From positions 27,403 to 39,902 of the forward strand of contig MU646758.1 in NCBI GenBank assembly GCA_026770585.1: a DNA stretch of 12,500 bases, written 5' to 3'. Made by a program: the position numbers and the translations under genes. Below are positions 6,358-11,841 of this stretch, one piece after another. The DNA is from Baffinella frigidus (Eukaryota; Cryptophyceae; Cryptomonadales; Baffinellaceae). Each line of letters opens with the position of its first letter. Position 1 is the first letter of the stretch. The notes under the pieces are model-generated. The model had not been told where the DNA came from. It saw only the letters and a program-made list of their open reading frames with translations, and did no database searches.

Positions 6358-6446
6358 GCCTCCCTCATCTACTCTAGCGGGGGTAGATGAGGGAGTGGAG
6401 CGGGGGTACATGAGGGAGTAGATCTCCCGCTGCTGCTGGAGGAGAG
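6358..6446 (+). pseudogene. Exon-3 copy 3e carrying inverted duplications of itself
   Basis: GCC TCC CTC ATC TAC TC (A-S-L-I-Y) at 6358-6374 is followed by 'gcgggggtagatgagggag' and then 'gcgggggtacatgagggag'. Both are near reverse complements of the exon's own 'ctccctcatctac' and 'cccccgc'. The exon then resumes 'cccgctgctgctggaggagag' and ends at GTAGGT, the best donor among the exon-3 copies. The product would be frameshifted or disrupted. The structure suggests template switching within the exon. Confidence 0.55.
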
Positions 6447-6652
6447 GTAGGTGGGGTTAGGGGTTAGACTTAAGAGTTTAGGGGTTAGGGTGTGGGGTTA
6501 AGGTTAAGGGTTTGGGTCTAGGGGTTGGGGTTTGGTGATTAGGATTCGGGGTTTGGGGGGCAGGGTTAAGGGTTTAGGGTGTTGAGGGTTTAGGGTGTTG
6601 AGGGTTTAGGGTGGCGCGGGTCGGTTTAGGGTGTTCAAGGTTAAGGCAACCC
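6447..6652. repeat. TTTAGGG-type tract after exon-copy 3e donor
   Basis: Begins with the GTAGGT donor and continues 'ggggttaggggttagac', 'gggtttagggtgttgagg' (twice, near 6573 and 6590). It ends at 'aaggcaacccgcgccacctc', a short sequence also found before copy 3e at 6238. Confidence 0.85.
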
Positions 6653-6666
6653 GCGCCACCTCCGAG

Positions 6667-6872
6667 GCCTCCCTCTACCCTCATAGGCTAACGGCCTGAA
6701 AATGGGGCAGTTAGGCATACGGCATTGCCTAGGACCTCTTACCGTAGGCCGAGGGATCCCAGAACCAAAAAGTCTTGGCCTACGCTAGGAGGTCCTAGGC
6801 AATCCCGTAGGCCTAACTACCCCATTTTTGGTCAGTTACCCTATTAAGTTACCCGCTGCTGCTGGATGATAG
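6667..6872 (+). pseudogene. Exon-3 copy 3f, split by a fold-back element
   Basis: GCC TCC CTC TAC CCT CAT (6667-6684) starts the copy. After an inverted-repeat element (6683-6844) the exon tail 'cccgctgctgctggatgatag' ends at a GTATCT donor (6873). The tail carries changes creating stops in the exon frame, so this copy is dead. A 'taccct(c)at' motif lies on both sides of the element. Confidence 0.5.
6683..6844. mobile_element. Fold-back element inside exon-3 copy 3f (162 bases)
   Basis: The arms pair over about 65 bases: 'ataggctaacgg' with 'cagttaccctat', 'aaaatggggcagttaggc' with 'gcctaactaccccattttt', 'attgcctaggacctc' with 'gaggtcctaggcaat', and 'cgtaggcc' with 'ggcctacg'. Words such as 'cctaggacc' and 'ccgtagg' are shared with the family-B elements at 7539 and 8391, so a distant relation is possible. 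No coding capacity. Confidence 0.85.
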
Positions 6873-7052
6873 GTATCTAGGTTAGGGTTCAGGGTTCAGG
6901 GTGCAGGGGTGAGGTTCTAGCCCGCGTGTGCGAATCTCACAGAATGACCCCGCGCCACTTACGGCTGGTCGTCTACTCTTTGGGTATAGGGTTTGGGGTG
7001 CAGGGGTGAGGTTCTAGCCCGCGCGTGCGAATCCCACAGGACAACCCCGCCC
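6873..7052. repeat. Telomere-like start and 98-base direct duplication
   Basis: From the copy-3f donor, 'gtatctaggttagggttcag' leads into 'gggtgcaggggtgaggttct' at 6899. That segment repeats at 6997, with both copies continuing 'agcccgcg.gtgcgaatc.cacag'. The spacing is about 98 bases. Each copy ends in an acceptor-like CACAG followed by similar sequence (aatgacccc / gacaacccc). No exon is recognised after it. Confidence 0.75.
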
Positions 7053-7102
7053 TGTGAGGTACGATAATACCTCAGCGTACGATAATATTTCATCGGGGGA
7101 CG

Positions 7103-7128
7103 ATCGGGGGACGATTTCGTCCCCCGAT
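7103..7128. repeat. Perfect 12-base hairpin
   Basis: 'atcgggggacga' is followed by a 'tt' loop and 'tcgtcccccgat'. Just upstream, 'gtacgataata' occurs twice (7059 and 7077) and 'cgggggacgat' twice. The interval 7129-7280 shows no convincing gene. Confidence 0.75.
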
Positions 7129-7280
7129 TTCGGGGGGGAGAGGTATGCTGGGGACAATAATTCCTGCAAGGAGTTCCCCGCGTGTTCCAAGCACTGTCAA
7201 GCGCCTGGGATATCGCGTGGGAAGACATGCATGGTGGCCACCAACTCGTTGGTTGCGAGCCGATTACACGCGTTGTTTTG

Positions 7281-7292
7281 CTCTCTCTCTCT

Positions 7293-7337
<45 letters not shown>

Positions 7338-7372
7338 ACGCGCGCTCTCTCGCTCTCTCTCTCTCTCTCTCT
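7281..7372. repeat. CT microsatellite with an internal CG/CA core
   Basis: (CT)n with two CCCT interruptions runs to 7322, then alternating 'cgcgcgcgcgcgcgcacgcg' (about 7323-7345), then CT again, ending 'ctctctag'. Polypurine-polypyrimidine mirror DNA flanks an alternating purine-pyrimidine core, so H-DNA and Z-DNA potentials are adjacent. Ser-Leu and Arg-Glu ORFs over it are artefacts. The CTAG end could act as a strong splice acceptor signal. Confidence 0.95.
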
Positions 7373-7538
7373 AGATTGCCAAACAGACCCCGAATTGCAA
7401 ATTAGGCCTCCCGAATGAGTAATTAGGGATCCATAACTAGTCATTTCCTCTGCAGGAAATCACAAAGCTGCCCCCTGCTCCTCATTACGGATCCCAAACT
7501 AGTTTTCTCTAGTTTGGGAGTTTTCTCTCCTCCGAAGT

Positions 7539-7702
7539 CCACACACAGCGGATTTCCAAGGGATTTCGAATAACCCTTTAGCGATAAGACCTAGGACCCT
7601 ACGGTAGGCAATCCGTAGGGACATAGGGGGGGTTCCTACGGATAAGGTAACGGAAACGCGGGCTCTCAGAGCCCGAAAATCCCTTCGTAGCCCTCTGTGC
7701 GG
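7539..7702. mobile_element. Fold-back element, family B, copy 1 (inverted relative to copy 2)
   Basis: Starts 'ccacacacagcgg' and ends 'ctctgtgcgg'. In reverse complement it aligns along its length with 8391-8544: 'ctacgaagggattttcgggc', 'tttccgttaccttatcc', 'taggaacccccctatg', 'gcctaccgtagggtc', 'aggtctt.tcgct'. It contains small internal hairpins ('gggctctcagagccc' and 'ctacggtag..ccgtag'). No coding capacity. It lies just before the exon-4 block. Confidence 0.8.
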
Positions 7703-7773
7703 AGACCCCAAGTTGTGAATTAGGCACCCCGCATTACTGACTAGGGATCCCCAACTAGCCGTTTCCTCCGCAG

Positions 7774-7853
7774 GGGGGGACAGGGCTGCTGGGGTCAATA
7801 GAGAGGATGTTTCGCGTCCCCGTTGTGTCCAACACCCTGGGCAGCACCGGGAA
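7774..7853 (+). pseudogene. Exon-4 copy 4a, diverged
   Basis: After 'cctccgcag' the plus strand reads ..G-L-L-G-S-I-E-R-M-F-R-V-P-V-V-S-N-T-L-G-S-T-G, aligned to intact exon 4 (8997-9109) with M to I, L to M or F, and I to V changes that are mostly conservative. The 3' third (P-S-A-L-L-I-A-V-Q-S) and donor are absent. The start has extra G residues. Sequence 7854-8000 contains 'gtaatatccagttttcg' and 'agctggcgggatgag', both repeated near 8300 and 8880-8960. Confidence 0.5.
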
Positions 7854-8022
7854 CGGACATAGCGGCTAGATCCTGTGAGAATTTTCAGTATTTTCCAACC
7901 AATTCCCACGAAACCGAGCCGTAATATCCAGTTTTCGCGTATTTAATCTGAGTAGCTGGCGGGATGAGGTTCCTGATCAGGCGGTTCCTAATCAGTCGTT
8001 TCCGCACCTCTCTGGGGCGCAG

Positions 8023-8120
8023 GGGGCCCTCGGGAGGGCAGCAGCCCTCCCGGCTGCTGGGGTCGACGGGAGGGCTGCTGGGGTCGATGGAGAGGATGCT
8101 GCGGGTCCCCGTGGTGTCTT
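8023..8120 (+). pseudogene. Exon-4 copy 4b, internally duplicated and truncated
   Basis: After 'ctctctggggcgcag' come a palindrome 'gggagggcagcagccctccc' (about 8031-8050) and two copies of 'ggctgctggggtcga.gg', then E-R-M-L-R-V-P-V-V-S followed by a stop (TTC TAG). It resembles copy 3e in carrying an inverted piece of its own exon. The copy is dead. Confidence 0.5.
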
Positions 8121-8376
8121 TCTAGGGATTCCCAAGCAAACCCCGAATAGCAAATCAGGCTCCCCGAATTACTCATCAGGGATGCCTAACTAGCCGTTTC
8201 CTCTGCGGGAAATAATACAGCTGCCCCCTGCTCCTCGTTAGGGACCCCTAACTAAATCCAGGAGAGAGGTTTTGAAGTGGTCGTTTCCTAACTAGTCGTT
8301 TCCTCAGCATGCGGCATTTGATTTGAAGAGCTGGCGGGATGAGATTCCTAATTAGGCGGTTCCTCTCTGGGGAGCA

Positions 8377-8614
8377 GGGGGCAGGAGGGGCCACACAGCG
8401 GGCTACGAAGGGATTTTCGGGCACTCAGTGCCCGAGTTTCCGTTACCTTATCCATAGGAACCCCCCTATGCCCCTACGGGGTGCCTACCGTAGGGTCGTA
8501 GGTCTTTTCGCTTAGGGGTTATTCAAAAATCCCCCGCTGTGTGGTGCTGGGGTCGATGGAGAGGCTGCTGAGAATCCCCGTAGTGTCGGACATCCTCGGA
8601 AGCACCGGGCTGGT
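8377..8614 (+). pseudogene. Exon-4 copy 4c, split by family-B element; only synonymous differences from 4e
   Basis: After 'ggagcag', GGGGCAGGAGGG (8377-8388) is followed by a family-B fold-back, and the exon resumes at 8545: L-G-S-M-E-R-L-L-R-I-P-V-V-S-D-I-L-G-S-T-G-L. Over the 23 codons from CTG/GGG to CTG it differs from copy 4e at seven bases (CTC/CTG, CTT/CTG, CGG/AGA, GAT/GAC, CTG/CTC, GGG/GGA), and all are synonymous. The 3' end and donor are lost after G-L. This is the best evidence in the window that the exon frame was under protein-level selection after duplication. Confidence 0.62.
8391..8544. mobile_element. Fold-back element, family B, copy 2, inside exon-4 copy 4c (154 bases)
   Basis: The ends 'ccacacagcggg' and 'cccgctgtgtgg' are nearly perfect inverted repeats. 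Inner 'ggattttcgggcactcagtgcccg' holds a tight hairpin, and 'ccctacggggtgcctaccgtaggg' another. It is the reverse-complement orientation of copy 1 at 7539-7702. It splits exon-4 sequence GGAGGG|TGCTGG. No GT-AG ends, so it is not a simple spliceable insertion. Confidence 0.85.
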
Positions 8615-8747
8615 AGAAATGTCGGTGGATAAAACGTCTTTACTACCGAGCGATTCTCAATTAGTACCACGAAAATAGATGGACCGATCTGCGAAGCCAA
8701 CTGTGCGGCAGGGATCCCTAACTAAGCGGTTCCTCTCTGGGGAGCAG

Positions 8748-8830
8748 GTGGCAGGAGGGCTGCTGGGGTCGATGGGAAGGTTGCTCTGGATCCCCGTGGT
8801 GTCCCACATCCTGCGAAGCACCGGGGCTGG
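8748..8830 (+). pseudogene. Exon-4 copy 4d, 3'-truncated
   Basis: The acceptor 'ctctctggggagcag' is followed by GTG GCA GGA GGG (V-A-G-G), then L-L-G-S-M-G-R-L-L-W-I-P-V-V-S-H-I-L-R-S-T-G. Changes from 4e are mixed: four synonymous and four replacements (E to G, R to W, D to H, G to R). The 3' third and donor are missing. Confidence 0.55.
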
Positions 8831-8832
8831 AA

Positions 8833-8913
8833 ATTACGGCTAGCTCCTGTGGAAACCCCAGTATTTTCCTAGCCGTAATATCCAGTTTTCGACCTAGCCG
8901 TAATATCCAGTTT
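8833..8913. repeat. Hairpin and repeated 'cctagccgtaatatccagtt'
   Basis: 'attacggctag' (8833-8843) pairs with 'ctagccgtaat' (8869-8879). The latter sequence is then directly repeated about 22 bases on, and it also appears as 'gagccgtaatatccagtttt' near 7916. Intronic, no gene. Confidence 0.7.
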
Positions 8914-8996
8914 TTGAACCTTTCAATAGCTGGCGGGATGCGATTCCTGATCAGTGGCGGGATGAGATTCCTCATCAGTTCCTCTCTGGGGCGCAG

Positions 8997-9109
8997 GTGG
9001 CAGGAGGGCTGCTGGGGTCGATGGAGAGGCTCCTTCGGATCCCCGTAGTGTCGGATATCCTGGGGAGCACCGGGCTGCCGAGCGCGCTGCTCATCGCTGT
9101 CCAGAGCAC
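8997..9109 (+). CDS. Rightward gene, exon 4 (intact copy 4e)
   Basis: A 113-base exon follows acceptor 'cctctctggggcgcag'. It encodes 37 codons plus two bases: V-A-G-G-L-L-G-S-M-E, RLLRIPVVSDILGSTGLPSA, L-L-I-A-V-Q-S. It ends GAGCAC|GTGCGA in phase 2; the AC joins exon 5's first G to give Thr. Exon 3 ends at a codon boundary, so the start phase also fits. It is amphipathic to hydrophobic and probably partly membrane-embedded. Eight copies exist from 7774 to 9671, and only this one has both splice sites. The IPVV segment vaguely recalls the loop before helix D in cytochrome b/b6, but the spacing to exon 5's T-L-S-R is about six residues longer than in that family. Function unknown. Confidence 0.55.
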
Positions 9110-9119
9110 GTGCGACCCT

Positions 9120-9290
9120 AGACCAGAAAACCCGAAACCAGAAACCCGAATCCCGAATCCCGACACCCGAACAACAAACGCTGCTCATCGCCTCATCGCT
9201 GTGCAGAGCACGTGCGACCCTGACCCCCCCAAGACAACACCCCAGAGAATATCCCAAACTGCTACCCGAAATCTGAAACCCGAAACCGGA
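9120..9290. repeat. CCCGAAA-type tract after the exon-4 donor, with exon fragment 4f
   Basis: Right after the donor come 'ccctagaccagaaaacccga' and several imperfect CCCGAAA units. At 9180-9209 a fragment of the exon-4 3' end with its donor occurs ('gctgctcatcgcctcatcgc' then 'tgtgcagagcac|gtgcgaccc'), followed by more heptamers. The units are variants of CCCTAAA, in the opposite orientation to the TTTAGGG tracts at 2805-6905. Confidence 0.8.
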
Positions 9291-9344
9291 CCTCTTGGGG
9301 AGCACCGGGCTGCCGAGCGCGCTGCTCATTGGAGTGCAGAGCAC
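9291..9344 (+). pseudogene. Exon-4 copy 4g, 3' half with donor
   Basis: Starts within 'ctcttggggagcaccgggct' and reads L-G-S-T-G-L-P-S-A-L-L-I-G-V-Q-S, then AC|GTGCGACCC. It is the same as copy 4h over this stretch, with one replacement relative to 4e (A to G). The 5' half and acceptor are missing. Confidence 0.55.
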
Positions 9345-9359
9345 GTGCGACCCTGACCC

Positions 9360-9472
9360 CTACCACCCTACCACCCTACTAACCAACCACCCTACGACCC
9401 TACGATCCTACGACCCTACCACCCTACCACCCTACCACCCTACCACTCTACCACCCTACCGCCCTACCACCA
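9360..9472. repeat. Tandem 'ccaccctac' satellite
   Basis: About eleven units of 'ccaccctac' and near variants ('cgaccctac', 'cgatcctac', 'cactctac', 'cgccctac') with a 9-10 base period. It begins directly after the donor of copy 4g ('gtgcgaccctgacccctacc'), so it looks like an expansion of the intron start. Reads on the plus strand as His/Pro/Thr junk. Confidence 0.9.
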
Positions 9473-9590
9473 CCCGAAACCCGAAACCCGGAACCCGAAA
9501 CCCGAAACCCGAAATCTGAAACCCGAAACCCGAGACCCGGACAACAACCCGGAACCCGGAACCCGAAAGCCAACCAGCACGATGTTCCGG
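9473..9590. repeat. CCCGAAA heptamer satellite, block 1
   Basis: Repeats 'acccgaaacccgaaacccg' with interspersed 'cccgagacccggacaacaac' and 'cccggaa'. A seven-base period gives a seven-residue repeat in every frame, which explains the long Gly-Phe-Arg-Val ORFs on the minus strand. Confidence 0.92.
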
Positions 9591-9599
9591 GTTGGGTTC

Positions 9600-9671
9600 C
9601 ATCCCCGTGGTGTCGGACATCCTGGGGAGCACCGGGCTGCCGAGCGCGCTGCTCATTGGAGTGCAGAGCAC
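9600..9671 (+). pseudogene. Exon-4 copy 4h, 3' two-thirds with donor
   Basis: 'ccatccccgtggtgtcggac' starts an I-P-V-V-S-D-I-L-G-S-T-G-L-P-S-A-L-L-I-G-V-Q-S reading, then AC|GTGCGACCCTAGACC. Compared with 4e: GTA/GTG, GAT/GAC, ATC/ATT and GTC/GTG are synonymous and only GCT/GGA changes the residue. The intron start after it matches that after 4e (9110 onward) for about 40 bases. The 5' third and acceptor are missing. Confidence 0.6.
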
Positions 9672-9682
9672 GTGCGACCCTA

Positions 9683-9975
9683 GACCAGAAAACCCGAAAC
9701 CAGAAACCCGAATCCCGAAACCCGAAACCCGATCAATAACCCGAAACCCGAACCCCGAAAAATAACCCGAAACCCGAACCCCGAAAAACAACCCGAAACC
9801 CGAAACCCGAAACCCGAAACCCGGAATCTGAAACCCGAAGCCCGAGACCCGAACAACAACCCGAAACCCGAAACCCGAAACCCGAAACCCGAAACCCGAA
9901 ACCCGAAACCCGAAACCCGAATCCCGAAACCCAAAACCCTGAACCCGAAACCCGAAACTCGAATCCCGAAACCCT
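9683..9975. repeat. CCCGAAA heptamer satellite, block 2 (longest)
   Basis: About 290 bases of CCCGAAA with variants CCCGAAT, CCCGAAG and CCCGAGA and 14-base interruptions such as 'gaaaaataac' and 'gaacaacaac'. The purest run is 9852-9920. It lies downstream of copy 4h's donor, in the intron before exon 5. Confidence 0.93.
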
Positions 9976-10588
9976 GCGCTGATCATCCGGCGCTGGATCG
10001 CACAGGGTTTGGGCACAGTGGCTCCGGCCGCCGAAACCCGAAACCTGAAACCCGAAACCCGAACCCTACCCGAATCCCGAATCCCGAAACCCTGAACCCG
10101 AAACCCGAAACTCGAATCCCGAAACCCTGCGCTGAACATCCGGCGCTCAGGGTGTGGGCACGGCGGCTCCGGCCGCCGAAACCCTAAACCCTAAACAGAG
10201 AGAGAACGCCACTTTATTTTATCGAGCACGAAAACACGAAACTGTCAATCTTCACCAGAAGGCACGAGAGGCGTACATCTGACCATCCGGTGCTGGACCG
10301 AACAGGTTATGGGCACGGTGGCTCCGGCTGCCGAATCCCAAAACCCTAAACCCGAGCGTAGGGGGCTGAATCGCACTGGGTTTTGGCATGGTGGTTCCAG
10401 CCTGAACCCTACCCTGAAGCCCACCCTGCTCTTAGATCATGATGGATGGAGACGTCGGAGACGAATTATAATTTATTGGGTTATTTATGCTCGAGACGAA
10501 AATCTGTTAATTAAATAACCCATTAATTATGGCTGAACGTCTGGCGCCGTCTCGCACAGGTTGTGGGCTCGGTGGTTCCGGCTGCCGG
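9976..10588 (+). repeat. Five-copy exon-like module (GTVAPAA) set in heptamer satellite
   Basis: Copies lie at about 9976-10033, 10129-10178, 10279-10333, 10364-10402 and 10531-10588. The consensus is 'ctgaacatccggcgctggat', then 'cgcacag', then 'gttgtgggcacggtggctcc' and 'ggctgccg'. After the CACAG the plus-strand reading is conserved as (V/L/M)-G-(T/S)-(V/A)-(A/V)-P-A-A, with several synonymous third-base changes. Copies 1, 3 and 5 keep an acceptor-like CACAG or AACAG. This may be another duplicated exon or a short satellite. I see no consistent donor, so I do not call it CDS. Between copies are CCCGAAA units (10034-10128) and 'accctaaaccctaaac' (10182-10197); 10198-10278 shows nothing. Confidence 0.55.
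10451..10541. mobile_element. AT-rich fold-back element (91 bases) within the module block
   Basis: 'gacgt' and 'acgtc' close the ends. 'attataatttattgggttat' pairs imperfectly with 'ataacccattaattat'. It lies just before module copy 5 and has no coding capacity. An AT-rich stem in GC-rich surroundings suggests an insertion. Confidence 0.7.
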
Positions 10589-11018
10589 TCTCGCGGAGCG
10601 GCGCGCGACGCGAGACCGACTACGGGTAAACATCCCAACTAGAAAAGGGTTCAGCCCTGGAACCCTTTCCAAGTCAATTTCCGGTACAATTGTCAAACCC
10701 CCAAGATCCTACAGTACCGTCCTAGCTCTGCCTCACTCGGGTTGGGCGGCTGTTCTCAAGTTGGCATGCTGGGTGCGCGGGACAAATTCGTCTACTTTGG
10801 AGCGGGGAAGAGCCCGGGCGCACCAAATTGGTCAGCCGACGCGAGACCGACTACGGGTAGTCCCACCCACGCCAGAGGCCTCCAGGGAGGAATTGGATCC
10901 TTTCGCGTCAGATCTGAACGTCAATGACCTTAGTGTGCTGGGGAATTCCCCTTGGGAATGTCCACTTTTGACATTATTGGTCTCGCGGAGCGGCGCTCGA
11001 CGTGAGACCGGCTACGGG
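10587..11018. repeat. Direct repeats of a 'ggtctcgcg...gagaccg.ctacgggta' hairpin
   Basis: Full copies lie at 10587-10628 and 10979-11020; a partial copy ('gacgcgagaccgactacggg') lies at 10838-10860. Each full copy is itself a hairpin: 'ggtctcgcg' pairs with 'cgcgagacc' in the first, with a looser stem in the second. They bracket a stretch with a half copy of the 1849-2329 fold-back. Direct repeats flanking a block of this sort could mark an old insertion or a tandem duplication. Confidence 0.75.
10722..10832. repeat. Half copy of the 1849-2329 fold-back, inverted relative to its left arm
   Basis: 'ctagctctgcctcactcggg' then 'ttgggcggct' is the reverse complement of 1924-1954, and 'aagttggcatgctggg' through 'ctttggagcggg' to 'caccaaattggt' matches the arm at 2250-2329 and the reverse complement of 1849-1922. 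The pairing partner is absent, so only one arm is present. It shows the family is dispersed. A possible conserved L-A-L-P-H-S-G-W reading in this orientation is shared with the minus strand near 1935-1960 but is probably incidental. The rest of 10861-10978 shows no gene. Confidence 0.7.
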
Positions 11019-11218
11019 TAGAGCGTTTGCGGTAATTGTTGTCCGTTTTGGACGTACGCTTTTCCGGTTTTACGGTTTTTTAAAATGATGTAAAGGTCGT
11101 TGAATGTTTTAAATGGACACTTCTCTGGTACAAATGAATCGGGGGGGGGGGCAAATGAAAACCGGAAAACCGGAAAACCGCACGTCCAAAACGGACAACA
11201 ATTACCGCAAACGCTCTA
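11019..11218. mobile_element. MITE with perfect 37-base terminal repeats and TA ends
   Basis: 11019-11055 ('tagagcgtttgcggtaattg' continuing 'ttgtccgttttggacgt') is the exact reverse complement of 11182-11218. Inner sequence 'ttttccggtttt' pairs loosely with 'aaaaccggaaaacc', and there is a poly-G run at 11150-11159. Both ends carry TA, consistent with a TA target duplication as in Tc1/mariner-type elements, though TA is self-complementary and so may just belong to the repeat. The perfect arms imply recent insertion or conversion. No transposase. Confidence 0.85.
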
Positions 11219-11306
11219 CGCTCCCAGTTCTGATCGAGACAGGTTGCCTGGCGATTTTTACGCCGAAAGTCCGTTAACTTTTGACACGTCAACCTTTGGC
11301 GAAGAG

Positions 11307-11458
11307 TGTCACGTCTGTCAAGCGTGTGGCTCTCCTGTGAAGCGCGTGACTCTTCTGTAAAGCGCGTGACTCTTTTGTAAAGCGCGTGACTCTTCTGTAA
11401 AGCGCGTGACTCTTCTGTAAAGCTTGTGAATCTACTACAAAGCGAGTGACTCTTTCCC
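11307..11458. repeat. 20-base tandem repeat, about seven units
   Basis: The unit 'cgtgactcttctgtaaagcg' is nearly perfect at 11345-11425 and more degenerate at both ends ('cgtgtggctctcctgtgaag', 'cttgtgaatctactacaaag'). It ends in 'gagtgactctttcccgggca' and 'cgtgcag', the acceptor of exon-5 copy 5a. The same 'gtgactctttccc' occurs before copy 5b (11817) and at 11946. Twenty is not a multiple of three, so long frames through it are not meaningful. Confidence 0.9.
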
Positions 11459-11470
11459 GGGCACGTGCAG

Positions 11471-11506
11471 GGACCCGACCACGCTCTCGGGGCTCTTCCT
11501 GGCACA
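11471..11506 (+). pseudogene. Exon-5 copy 5a, truncated
   Basis: After 'gggcacgtgcag' comes G then D-P-T-T-L-S-G-L-F-L-A-H, aligned to intact exon 5 with I to T and R to G replacements. It then diverges ('tcaccgcgtg') without the second half or donor. 11507-11840 shows no gene but carries an 18-base repeat, 'ttgtaacggtccagtccc', at 11586-11603 and 11730-11747. Confidence 0.55.
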
Positions 11507-11841
11507 CTCACCGCGTGTTATCAATTTCGGGATGATACTGTGCGCGACTGAGGCAGAGAGGTTCAGGGATATCCACCGTTTTTCTTTGTAACGGTCCAGT
11601 CCCCGGCATCCGCCGTTGATAATTCATTGCCAAACAACCAGCGTCAGCGCCGCACATGCTACGAATTGTGCCACTTACTGTACCCCGTGTCGGACGCTCA
11701 TACGAGCATTTTCCGGATGGATTTACTCCTTGTAACGGTCCAGTCCCTGGAGATGGGCGTGTCCGCACTGCGGGTGACTCTTCTCCGTGTGTGGTTGACT
11801 TGAGCAATCACCGCGAGTGACTCTTTCCCCCGTGCGTGCAG

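Larger units (their letters stand above)
7372..8255. repeat. Three dispersed copies of an intron-derived module before exon-4 copies
   Basis: Copies at about 7372-7503, 7702-7775 and 8122-8255 share 'ccccgaat..caaat.aggc', 'ccgaatta', 'gggat.c..aactag..gtttcctc.gc'. Copies 1 and 3 also share 'agctgccccctgctcctc'. Further pieces ('gcggttcctctctgggg' followed by 'agcag' or 'cgcag') precede exon-4 copies at 7975, 8346, 8711 and 8975. The module is the 3' end of an intron, duplicated together with exon 4. Confidence 0.7.

Noticed and set aside
2805-6905. Chromosome end or true telomere
   Set aside because: Tracts are short, degenerate, internal, and in both orientations across the window, with exons on both sides.
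6959-7444. 161-residue minus-strand ORF and plus-strand Ser-Leu ORFs
   Set aside because: They run through the CT/CG microsatellite (Arg-Glu or Ser-Leu repeats) and unrelated flanks.
8718-9344. 208-residue minus-strand ORF with repeated His-Arg-Pro-Gln-Gln-Pro
   Set aside because: Antisense shadow of exon-4 copies; the plus-strand frame shows the synonymous pattern and splice sites.
9456-10139. 227-residue minus-strand ORF rich in Gly-Phe-Arg-Val, and an overlapping 84-residue one
   Set aside because: Read-through of the seven-base CCCGAAA satellite, which leaves frames open by composition; exon-4 and module fragments on the opposite strand interrupt it.
11323-11458. CRISPR-like array
   Set aside because: Units of 20 bases are directly tandem with no unique spacers, in eukaryote-type sequence.
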